This document shows, in pieces, positions 1-5,326 of a stretch of 6,341 nt of DNA (position 1 is the stretch's first letter; every line of letters starts with the position of its first letter). The notes beneath the pieces were generated by a model. The model saw only the letters and a program-made list of their open reading frames with translations, was not told where the DNA came from and searched no databases. Made by a program: the position numbers and the translations under genes. The DNA is taken from the NCBI GenBank assembly GCA_964398955.1, contig CAYNOZ010000074.1, forward strand, positions 1 to 6,341. Reading direction: 5' to 3'. Source of the DNA: CAYNOZ01 sp964398955. GTDB lineage: Archaea; Methanobacteriota_B; Thermococci; Thermococcales; CAYNOZ01.

Positions 1-193
1 TGTCGTGAATCATGTAGGTGGATGGAGCTCCTGATCTTTTCTTCTTATCCCTATCTTCACTATCAAATGAACGCCATTCAGGCCCCTGATCAATCACTTC
101 ATCTGATATGACTAATCCACAGTCTTCACAAACAATTTCCCCTTTCTCATAATCTTCCACAATATTCTCGCTACCACACTCGGGGCATTTCAT
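1..193 (-). CDS. tfb: Transcription initiation factor B (TFB/TFIIB), N-terminal part, cut by window edge
   Basis: TFB binds the TATA-binding protein at BRE/TATA promoters and recruits archaeal RNA polymerase. Only the first 64 codons are in the window; the rest lies to the left. The translation starts [15 protein letters not shown] and shows a zinc ribbon with Cys3, Cys6, Cys22 and Cys25 (CPEC and CEDC). It is followed by the B-reader/linker motif with the conserved GPEWRSF (residues 37-43) and [11 protein letters not shown] (54-64), which matches the TGAP-T-x-x-HD pattern of archaeal TFBs. The start is ATG at 191-193. A GGAGG ribosome site (201-205, minus) sits 7 nt upstream, inside the last codons of gar1. 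Only 2 bp separate the gar1 stop from this start, so the two genes are almost certainly one transcript with coupled translation. The two cyclin repeats cannot be checked here. Confidence 0.95.
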   Translation of the reverse strand, partial: MKCPECGSENIVEDYEKGEIVCEDCGLVISDEVIDQGPEWRSFDSEDRDKKKRSGAPSTYMIHD

Positions 194-195
194 AA

Positions 196-426
196 TTAAT
201 CCTCCAAATAAATTCTACCTTTAGAAGTTAATTCTTCTATACTGGAGATTTTATCCTCCAGTTCAATTAATATGTAAGGATTATCTTTAGGCCCGAAAAT
301 TTCTTTGATCCTTCCAATAACCTCTTTTTGATCAATAAATGCCTTCCCATGTTCTTTAGGAGTTTTATCGGACTGAACTATTATAGAATTGTTTTTATAT
401 TGTCGAACTACTTCTACGGGGACCAT
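196..426 (-). CDS. gar1: H/ACA ribonucleoprotein subunit Gar1
   Basis: Gar1 binds the pseudouridine synthase Cbf5 in H/ACA RNPs and helps load and release the RNA substrate during rRNA pseudouridylation. The 76-residue protein has the size and single six-stranded beta-barrel pattern expected of archaeal Gar1. The diagnostic motif is at residues 38-52 ([15 protein letters not shown]), matching the family G-x-V-x-D-I-F-G-P-V-x-x-P-Y pattern. An N-terminal strand ([14 protein letters not shown]) matches the usual GxVLHxxxxGxLIVR region. ATG at 424-426 is the only plausible start. The upstream AAGGG (about 435-439) is a weak ribosome site, and a start site predicted from the nearer TATA gives a leader of only about 14 nt. 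The gene pair gar1-tfb is common in Euryarchaeota, which supports both calls. Confidence 0.92.
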   Translation of the reverse strand: MVPVEVVRQYKNNSIIVQSDKTPKEHGKAFIDQKEVIGRIKEIFGPKDNPYILIELEDKISSIEELTSKGRIYLED

Positions 427-460
427 GAACGAAACCCTTTTAATAAAGGATGATTCCTTA

Positions 461-468
461 CTTATAAC
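461..468 (-). promoter_or_regulatory. Proximal BRE-TATA promoter of gar1-tfb
   Basis: On the minus strand the sequence reads CCGAAAGTGTTATAAG (461-476), a purine-rich BRE followed by a TATA box at 461-468. Transcription would begin about 25 nt downstream, near 440, about 14 nt before the gar1 ATG. It is one of two near-copies 25 bp apart. The call is by motif and spacing only. Confidence 0.6.
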
Positions 469-485
469 ACTTTCGGTCTTCTACC

Positions 486-493
486 CTTATAAA
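486..493 (-). promoter_or_regulatory. Distal BRE-TATA promoter of gar1-tfb
   Basis: The minus strand reads CCGAAAGGTTTATAAG (486-501), with TTTATAAG as a near-consensus archaeal TATA box and CCGAAAG as BRE. Transcription from it would begin near 464, inside the proximal TATA box. It is the better match of the two copies to the archaeal consensus. Confidence 0.65.
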
Positions 494-539
494 CCTTTCG
501 GTTCAAAGAAATCAAACAAAATATTTGAAACCAAATAAT

Positions 540-593
540 AAAAACTTAATAAAAAACAAATCAACCCTTAAAATCAAACTACAAATAAAAAAA
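540..593 (-). terminator. Oligo-T terminator cluster behind the NFACT gene
   Basis: Reading away from the NFACT stop on the minus strand, there are three T-tracts: seven T (587-593), six T (551-556) and five T (540-544), in very AT-rich DNA without a strong hairpin. Archaeal RNA polymerase terminates at such oligo-T tracts. Together with the gar1 promoters, this accounts for most of the 245-bp gap at 427-671. Nothing gene-like was seen in the rest. Confidence 0.6.
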
Positions 594-671
594 GAATTTT
601 AATATCTAAATGGTCTGATTTTAAGCTGATAAATCCTTCGATCGTTAATCAAACAGAGACTATGAGGTTAT

Positions 672-2648
672 TCATTTGTCAGGGGATTTTACAACCCTTC
701 CATTACCTGGAGGCATTGATCTCATAATATCGTCTAAAGAGACAGGTTTACCTAGTTTTTTCTTAACTTTCTTAGCTAAATCACTTTTTTTATTTTTTCC
801 TGGTTCTAAAATAACATAATTATTTGTCCAACTTTTAATAGCTTCTAATGAACCTCCAACAACTTTTGGTCCATCTTCAACTTCTATTATTCCAATTGCA
901 GCTTTAACAGGAAGATTTTTGATGTAATTTCTTTCACCTTTTATTCTAAATGCCCCCTTACCTAAAAATTCTCCACTAGGAGCTTCCTTAGTTACTTGAT
1001 CCGGGTAGACCCAGTAGGCATTATCAGATCCAATATTTTTCTTCCAAGCTCTAGAATAAGTAACTGCAAACTCGCATGCTTCTTTTAAACTTTGATCAGA
1101 GATTTCATCGGATTTTTCTGATCCTTCCGGCAAAATATTTTCATCTTTTTTTATTGCAACGTGTGGCGCTCCATGTATATCGGCATGTGCGTAGAGATCG
1201 TTATCTTGAAGGTATTTTTTTACCAACATGTCATTTGTAGTGGCGTCTCTTCCTCCTATTACTAGATGCCCGTCACTTGAGATGAACCATCTGAATTTCT
1301 CATACCATTTTCTTTTCTTCCTTTTGTATTTGACCATTTCTTTTTCATCTTCAACCTCGATTTGTTCAGGTTTTTTTTGTTTTATCTCTTCCAATTCTTT
1401 TTTCTTGTTTTCCATTGCTTTCTTTGCTCCTTCTATTTTGTCTTTATATTTTTTTGATTTTTGATAGTACTTTTCAGCATTCTGATGCATTGTTTTGTCT
1501 AGGTCTATGGTTATGTCTTTCTCTAATGAGATTGTAATAGAATTGTTTTTAGGATCAAGATTTTTTATTGCTTTTGCAGCTTTTTTGTTTTCTTTTTTTC
1601 CTTTTTCTATTTGTTCTTCAACGTATTCCCAGCCGTTTTTTTCTTTTTCCTCTTGGATTTTATTTTTTAAGGCCTCAATTTTTTGATAATCTTCGTAGAT
1701 AAGATCTCCAATTTCTTTGTATTCTTCTACGTTTTCTTTAAATTCAGTGATTGCATTTTGTTGGCTTTTTATTATATGCTCTAATTTATTTTTTTCCTTA
1801 TTGTAGCTCTTTTTTTTCTTCTTCTGAACTTCTTTCATCGCTTCTTTACCGTAAAAAATATCTAAAGCATGATTAAAACTATCGTATTCATCTTTTTCAA
1901 GACCCTTGTACTTTAAATAATCGATAGGAACAACATCTTCCTTTTCACCATTCTTAAACACAATACCAGGAGACTTTTCACTATCCAAAAGATCCTTCAT
2001 CTCACTATGAAGATCAATCAATTCATCATCAGATAAACTTCCAATCTCCTTGTTTTTATCAACTGAAGCTCTTAAACAAATCTCCTCCGAATGAAAACCA
2101 CCCATATTAAACTCCTTAGCCATAATACTAACAATAGGACTATCCTTAAACTCAGATAAAATATCAACAAATCTATCATGATCTATCTCAGAAATCGAAG
2201 CACCAGCTTCTGGAAACTTATACTTAGACCCTCTCTTAATTGATCGATCTTTGTACTCTTCAAACTCAGTAGCTCCTAAAATCTCCATATCCTTATCACA
2301 GAAAACAATCTTCCCTCTAGGAAATAACTCAGCAATAATAACATGTTCAGGAAAGAAGATCTTCACAATACGATCAAAATCATGTTGTTCAATTTTTTCA
2401 ACAGGTCTATTAGATAAATATTTCCTCATCTGCATAGCAAACCCAGAAGGATTACCAGCTTTCCAATAATAAGTGGCCTCATTAATTCTTTTCCCAGCCA
2501 AGATAAGAACATCCCTTCTACCCTCACCGGCCATATGAAGTTTAATTCTAATCTTATCCTTGGTATGATAAATCTTATCAACTCGAGCCCCTTCAACTCT
2601 TTCCTTCAACTCTTCGATAGCATAATGAACATCAACATTACTTAACAT
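672..2648 (-). CDS. rqcH: NFACT family ribosome-quality-control protein (RqcH/Rqc2 homologue)
   Basis: NFACT proteins bind the 50S subunit blocked by a peptidyl-tRNA and, in bacteria and eukaryotes, recruit tRNA to add C-terminal tails that mark stalled chains. The 658-residue protein (from ATG) has the usual family length and order. NFACT-N covers about 1-225 and starts MLSNVDVHYAIEEL. The D-R pair needed for tRNA recruitment in bacterial RqcH is at Asp92-Arg93 (DFDRIV). A long charged coiled coil covers about 267-435. The NFACT-R domain runs from about 445, with GGRDA (465-469), DLYAHAD (484-490), WVYP (546-549) and SGEFLGKGAF (558-567). The catalytic-type motifs look intact. ATG at 2646-2648 aligns with family starts. 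An in-frame TTG at 2655-2657 would add three residues and is a possible alternative. A Lys5 run at 276-280 is encoded with eight consecutive A. It appears to be monocistronic, with T-tracts on both sides. The tailing activity in archaea is inferred from homology. Confidence 0.93.
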   Translation of the reverse strand: MLSNVDVHYAIEELKERVEGARVDKIYHTKDKIRIKLHMAGEGRRDVLILAGKRINEATYYWKAGNPSGFAMQMRKYLSNRPVEKIEQHDFDRIVKIFFPEHVIIAELFPRGKIVFCDKDMEILGATEFEEYKDRSIKRGSKYKFPEAGASISEIDHDRFVDILSEFKDSPIVSIMAKEFNMGGFHSEEICLRASVDKNKEIGSLSDDELIDLHSEMKDLLDSEKSPGIVFKNGEKEDVVPIDYLKYKGLEKDEYDSFNHALDIFYGKEAMKEVQKKKKKSYNKEKNKLEHIIKSQQNAITEFKENVEEYKEIGDLIYEDYQKIEALKNKIQEEKEKNGWEYVEEQIEKGKKENKKAAKAIKNLDPKNNSITISLEKDITIDLDKTMHQNAEKYYQKSKKYKDKIEGAKKAMENKKKELEEIKQKKPEQIEVEDEKEMVKYKRKKRKWYEKFRWFISSDGHLVIGGRDATTNDMLVKKYLQDNDLYAHADIHGAPHVAIKKDENILPEGSEKSDEISDQSLKEACEFAVTYSRAWKKNIGSDNAYWVYPDQVTKEAPSGEFLGKGAFRIKGERNYIKNLPVKAAIGIIEVEDGPKVVGGSLEAIKSWTNNYVILEPGKNKKSDLAKKVKKKLGKPVSLDDIMRSMPPGNGRVVKSPDK

Positions 2649-2722
2649 ATTAATCAATACCCCTAAACCAAAAGAATGATTTTTAACTAAATAACCATCA
2701 AATTACAAACATAACATACGAT

Positions 2723-2756
2723 AAAAAAGAAAATTTATTCGAACAAAAGGAAAAAA
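2723..2756 (-). terminator. Oligo-T terminator behind the UPF0147 gene
   Basis: Directly after the UPF0147 TAA on the minus strand come six T (2751-2756), then a four-T tract and another six T (2723-2728). This is the usual archaeal T-tract signal. It suggests that NFACT downstream is mainly transcribed from its own, poorly defined promoter in 2658-2720, where TTATTTAG near 2688-2695 is the only weak TATA candidate. Confidence 0.55.
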
Positions 2757-3017
2757 TTATTCAATAGTTTCAAGGATTCCCAGTACCTCCCAGATCACAG
2801 TTCGAGTATGCATAGGAATATTCGGATCATTACTGACATCATCCAAAATCTCCACAGCATCACTCGCCCTAACACTAGGCTCCTTAGATTCATTCTCTAA
2901 AGCTTCAATAGATTCCTTAGAAGCTCTAACAATATTTTTCGGGACTGAAGAATCCTCAATAACCTGCTCCTGTAAAACATTAATAATCTCTTCCATCTTC
3001 TCTTCGCTCTCAGACAT
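2757..3017 (-). CDS. UPF0147 family protein
   Basis: This is an 86-residue acidic, all-helical protein of the archaeal family UPF0147, whose function is unknown. The family signature is clear: SVPKNIVRASKESIEAL (residues about 23-39), then VRASDAVEILDDVSNDPNIP and HTRTVIWEVLGILE near the C-terminus. The pattern is two helical hairpins with the conserved D-P-N-x-P-x-H-x-R-T core. There is no signal peptide or membrane segment, so it is cytoplasmic. ATG at 3015-3017 is preferred because GAGGTG (3024-3029, minus) is spaced 6 nt upstream. An in-frame GTG at 3024-3026 lies inside that ribosome site and would be a wrong start. It stands between a translation-linked gene and a structured intergenic region, with its own TATA box and T-tracts, so it is probably a single-gene transcript. 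Family assignment is confident; role is not known. Confidence 0.88.
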   Translation of the reverse strand: MSESEEKMEEIINVLQEQVIEDSSVPKNIVRASKESIEALENESKEPSVRASDAVEILDDVSNDPNIPMHTRTVIWEVLGILETIE

Positions 3018-3052
3018 TATCGACACCTCTATACCAAATAAATGTAGAATTA

Positions 3053-3060
3053 TTTATATA
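3053..3060 (-). promoter_or_regulatory. TATA box of the UPF0147 gene (palindromic, readable both ways)
   Basis: The minus strand reads TATATAAA at 3053-3060. Start of transcription about 25 nt downstream would fall near 3031, giving a short leader that just includes the GAGGTG ribosome site at 3024-3029. The plus strand reads TTTATATATTA over 3053-3063 and could also serve as a rightward TATA with a start near 3082, just before the hairpin island. Confidence 0.5.
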
Positions 3061-3082
3061 TTATCCCAAATTACATTTCTAT

Positions 3083-3191
3083 TCCAGAGTAAGGGAGAGA
3101 ACCCCATGGCTTACCAGGAGGGTCAATCCCTTTAAACTTAAATAATAACACTACTTATTATTTTTACCCCTAAAAGTACCCCCTTTAGGTA
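3083..3191. other. GC-rich structured intergenic element with three consecutive hairpins; possible small RNA or structured leader
   Basis: No gene explains this stretch in the divergent gap between UPF0147 and the zinc-ribbon gene. Bases 3083-3130 are about 56 percent GC (27 of 48) in otherwise very AT-rich intergenic DNA. Hairpin 1 pairs AAGGGA (3091-3096) with TCCCTT (3127-3132), then ACCC (3101-3104) with GGGT (3120-3123), capped by TGG-CTTA-CCA (3107-3116). Hairpin 2 pairs AAATAATAA (3140-3148) with TTATTATTT (3155-3163) over a six-base loop and runs into a T-tract ending at 3165. Hairpin 3 pairs TACC..TAAA with TTTAGGTA (3165-3191). On the plus strand the order TATA (3053), start near 3082, hairpins, T5 would fit an RNA of about 80 nt. 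It could instead be a 5' leader of either neighbouring gene. The strand is not determined. Confidence 0.4.
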
Positions 3192-3299
3192 ATTTCTGAA
3201 GTATTGGAATATTTATGTTTAGATGATGAAAATAATAAAAAATATGATTTCACTCGAATCAATAATAATGTTCATATTTATTTTTTGATAGGTTTGTAT

Positions 3300-3305
3300 G
3301 GAGGT
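3300..3305 (+). promoter_or_regulatory. Ribosome binding site deciding the start of the zinc-ribbon gene
   Basis: A perfect GGAGGT is followed by two adjacent in-frame ATG codons. Spacing is 2 nt to ATG 3308 and 5 nt to ATG 3311, so the second is the likelier start. Confidence 0.7.
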
Positions 3306-3310
3306 AAATG

Positions 3311-3739
3311 ATGAATGAAATTAGTCTTCCGACAGATGATGAAGGATTTATAACCCAAGAATGTCCTGAATGTAATAGAAAGTTTAAGATTAAGTATGAA
3401 AAGACTGAACCAGGAGAGTCTAGGAGAATTAGTTTTTGTCCTTACTGTAAGAGGGAAGGTAAAGATTTTTGGTGGACCGATGATCAGATGGATTTTATTA
3501 AGGGGAGAGCTACTGAGTTGTTGAAGGATGAGTTTGAAAAATATGCGAATGATTTAAGCGCTTCTAAACGAAATGAGGAAGAAATTGAGGATGAGTTCAT
3601 TGAAGATCCAAATGATCCTGAGGAAGAGGATTTTGGAAAGGTTGTTAGGTTTGAGTGTCATGATGAGGAAGTTAAGATTATTGAAGAGTGGGATGATGAG
3701 GTTTACTGTATAATTTGTGGAGAGCCTATGGAGATTTGA
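3311..3739 (+). CDS. Acidic protein with two zinc ribbons, function unknown
   Basis: I do not recognise a named family. The 142-residue protein (numbering from the second ATG) starts with a zinc ribbon: Cys18-x2-Cys21 (CPEC) and Cys43-x2-Cys46 (CPYC), 21 residues apart. After it come FWWTDDQMDFIKGRA and a predicted helix to about residue 83. Next is a very acidic linker (about 88-108, rich in Glu and Asp). A second possible metal site at the C-terminus has Cys116-His117 (FECHDE) and Cys133-x2-Cys136 (CIICG). There is no signal peptide or membrane segment, so it is a cytoplasmic protein that may bind nucleic acid or protein. It is the only plus-strand gene here. It is preceded by a structured 230-bp leader region and converges with ecfT. 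An extra ATG at 3308 could add one Met. Coding status is well supported by the ribosome site and the paired cysteines. Confidence 0.8.
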   Translation: MNEISLPTDDEGFITQECPECNRKFKIKYEKTEPGESRRISFCPYCKREGKDFWWTDDQMDFIKGRATELLKDEFEKYANDLSASKRNEEEIEDEFIEDPNDPEEEDFGKVVRFECHDEEVKIIEEWDDEVYCIICGEPMEI

Positions 3740-3740
3740 G

Positions 3741-3855
3741 TTTTTTAGATTTGTAGTGTTCCGTAGCCTTTTATTCTTAGGTAGGTTGAGATTATTATTA
3801 TGGTGATGAGTATTGTTGAGGATATGTAGTCTTTTTTCTTCATTTTTAGTTTTTT
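3741..3855 (+). terminator. T-tract terminators of the zinc-ribbon gene, inside the antisense of ecfT
   Basis: Directly after the TGA the plus strand has six T (3741-3746). More follow at 3832-3837 (six), 3843-3847 (five) and 3850-3855 (six). The later tracts are the antisense of the Lys-rich C-terminal codons of EcfT. Rightward transcripts would end in this zone, antisense to the ecfT 3' end. Confidence 0.45.
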
Positions 3856-4536
3856 CATGATTGTTCTTTTGTTTTTAGATCCGAATCCTCTTGATTCTAA
3901 TGCGATTGATAGGTCGTGCGCCATTTTCATTGATATTACTACTAGGGGTACTAGGATGGGTATGTGTTTTTTTGCTCTTTTTATTATGTTTCCTTTGTCA
4001 AGTTCTAGTCCTCTTGATCTTTGAGCATCCATTATTATTTGAGCTGATTTGGTTAGTGTGGGGATGTATCTTAGTGCTATTGTTATTGTTAGTCCGTAGT
4101 CGTATGGTAATCCGATTTTTTTGAATCCTAGTATTAAGTCTTTTTGCAGTGTTGTCATCATTAGTATTGATGATATGAGTACCATGTTAGCTATTCTGAA
4201 TGCCATTGATGCTCCTATTAGGAATCCTGTTGTTCTTATAGTTATGAATTTATATGATAGTAATATTTTTCCTTGAGTGGAGAATATTGGCCATAAAATG
4301 AATGTAATTATTATTAATGGAGTTACAGGTTTTAAAACTTCGATTATGTTTTTAAATTTAATTTTACCTAGTATTCTACTTAATATGGTTTGCGTTATGA
4401 ATATAGTTATTATTATGTATGGATTGTAGAATAGCAAGACTAGTATGATGACAGTTAAAACCATAAGAATCTTTGATCTTGGATCCATTGAGTGAAGAAT
4501 GGATTTTTTCTTCAAATAGAGTGAATATTCAACCAT
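3745..4536 (-). CDS. ecfT: Energy-coupling factor transporter transmembrane protein EcfT
   Basis: EcfT is the membrane coupling subunit of ECF importers. It links the two ATPases to a substrate-binding S-component that takes up vitamins or metal ions. The 263-residue protein (from ATG) has the family order: an N-terminal LHSMDPRSKI motif (Asp18-Pro19-Arg20), about five to six hydrophobic membrane segments (roughly 24-47, 71-87, 102-128, 150-165, 193-207, 238-254) and two coupling-helix motifs, AQRSRG (171-176) and ALESRG (212-217). These correspond to the two x-R-G motifs that dock in the ATPase grooves; both have Ser where Ala is common. The C-terminus is Lys-rich. ATG at 4534-4536 is preferred because AGGTGA (4542-4547, minus) lies 5 nt upstream. 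An in-frame GTG at 4543-4545 is part of that site. The start overlaps the end of the upstream ATPase gene by 8 bp. Confidence 0.92.
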   Translation of the reverse strand: MVEYSLYLKKKSILHSMDPRSKILMVLTVIILVLLFYNPYIIITIFITQTILSRILGKIKFKNIIEVLKPVTPLIIITFILWPIFSTQGKILLSYKFITIRTTGFLIGASMAFRIANMVLISSILMMTTLQKDLILGFKKIGLPYDYGLTITIALRYIPTLTKSAQIIMDAQRSRGLELDKGNIIKRAKKHIPILVPLVVISMKMAHDLSIALESRGFGSKNKRTIMKKLKMKKKDYISSTILITIIIISTYLRIKGYGTLQI

Positions 4537-5326
4537 CTCTTTCACCTTTTATTGATTCGACTATTTCTTTAGGAGTTAGTTTTGGTTTAATTCCTAATTC
4601 TTTTGATAATGTAACTTCGTCTGGAGATCTTAGACCGTAGGACTCTAATTTCTCGGATCCAAGAACTTCTTTCGGGTTTCCTTTCATTTTAATCTCCCCA
4701 TTTTTCAGTACCAATACTTCGTCGGCATGTTTCGCTAGTTCTAAATCGTGAGTAACTGTGATAACTGTTTTATCTCTATCCTTCAATTCATCTATAATAT
4801 CTAGGATCCTATTCATTCCTTTAAGGTCTAGACCTGTTGTTGGTTCATCTAGAACAAGGTAATCAGGGTCCATGATTAGTATTGAAGCTATAGCAAGTCT
4901 TTGTTTCTCTCCACCGCTTAAATTATGAGGTGAACGTTCTTTATATTCTACAATATCCATTAATCTTAATATTTCATCAATTCTATCCCCTACATCTATA
5001 TCAAGATTATTTGGGCCAAATTTAATTTCTTCCAAAACATTCTTTTCAAATATCTGATGTTCGGGGTTTTGAAAAACGAAACCAACCTTCCTCGACATCT
5101 CAGCAATAGAATTATCTTTAGTATTATCCCCATCGACAATAACATTACCATTAGTAGGTTTAAGAAGACCATTAAAATGTTTAACTAAAGTTGTTTTACC
5201 TGAACCATTCTCTCCTAAAATAACAGTATTTGATCCTTTTTCAATATTGATTTCAATATTATTAATGGCCTTAACAGGATCTGAATCAGGATTATAAATA
5301 TGTGTCAGATCTTCTACTCTAATCAA
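4529..5326 (-). CDS. ecfA2: ECF transporter ATP-binding protein (second EcfA)
   Basis: This is one of two ATPases that pair as a heterodimer under EcfT and drive uptake. The 265-residue protein has a complete ABC ATPase: Walker A GENGSGKTT (38-46), Q-loop Gln86 in FQNPEHQIF (the EcfA/CbiO-type Q-loop), signature LSGGE (136-140), Walker B LVLDEP with Asp160-Glu161, D-loop GLD (165-167) and switch His193. The C-terminal tail (YGLRSPDEVTLSKELGI) is typical of EcfA proteins and is thought to mediate dimer contacts. The start is TTG at 5324-5326. It is the only start codon near the family N-terminus (IRVEDLTHIY), with GAGG about 7 nt upstream inside the previous gene. It overlaps the upstream ATPase gene by 8 bp and ecfT by 8 bp, so translation is coupled. 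The A1/A2 label follows gene order only. Confidence 0.93.
   Translation of the reverse strand: MIRVEDLTHIYNPDSDPVKAINNIEINIEKGSNTVILGENGSGKTTLVKHFNGLLKPTNGNVIVDGDNTKDNSIAEMSRKVGFVFQNPEHQIFEKNVLEEIKFGPNNLDIDVGDRIDEILRLMDIVEYKERSPHNLSGGEKQRLAIASILIMDPDYLVLDEPTTGLDLKGMNRILDIIDELKDRDKTVITVTHDLELAKHADEVLVLKNGEIKMKGNPKEVLGSEKLESYGLRSPDEVTLSKELGIKPKLTPKEIVESIKGERDG

Noticed and set aside
600..671. Small gene or RNA in the gap between gar1 and NFACT
   Set aside because: Repeated CTGAT words (614-630 area) and AT-rich runs are present, but there is no box pair, stable stem or coding frame.
1228..1686. Plus-strand open frames opposite the NFACT coiled-coil region
   Set aside because: They are antisense shadows of a Lys/Glu-rich coding region, giving Phe/Ser-rich nonsense, with no ribosome site and no family resemblance.
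2251..2469. Plus-strand open frame opposite the NFACT-N region
   Set aside because: It is antisense to well-conserved NFACT-N sequence and has no motif or start signal.
3091..3135. tRNA or tRNA fragment in the GC-rich island
   Set aside because: GGGTCAATCCC and GGGGTTCTCTCCC resemble a T-arm only loosely, and no acceptor or anticodon arm can be folded around them.
3196..3229. Possible C/D box guide RNA (ATGATGA at 3223-3229, CTGA at 3196-3199)
   Set aside because: The boxes are in the wrong order, and no CTGA follows the C-box at a suitable distance.
3891..4124. Plus-strand hydrophobic open frame inside ecfT
   Set aside because: It is antisense to membrane-segment codons; the Leu-rich translation follows from complementing Ile/Lys-rich codons, and there is no ribosome site.
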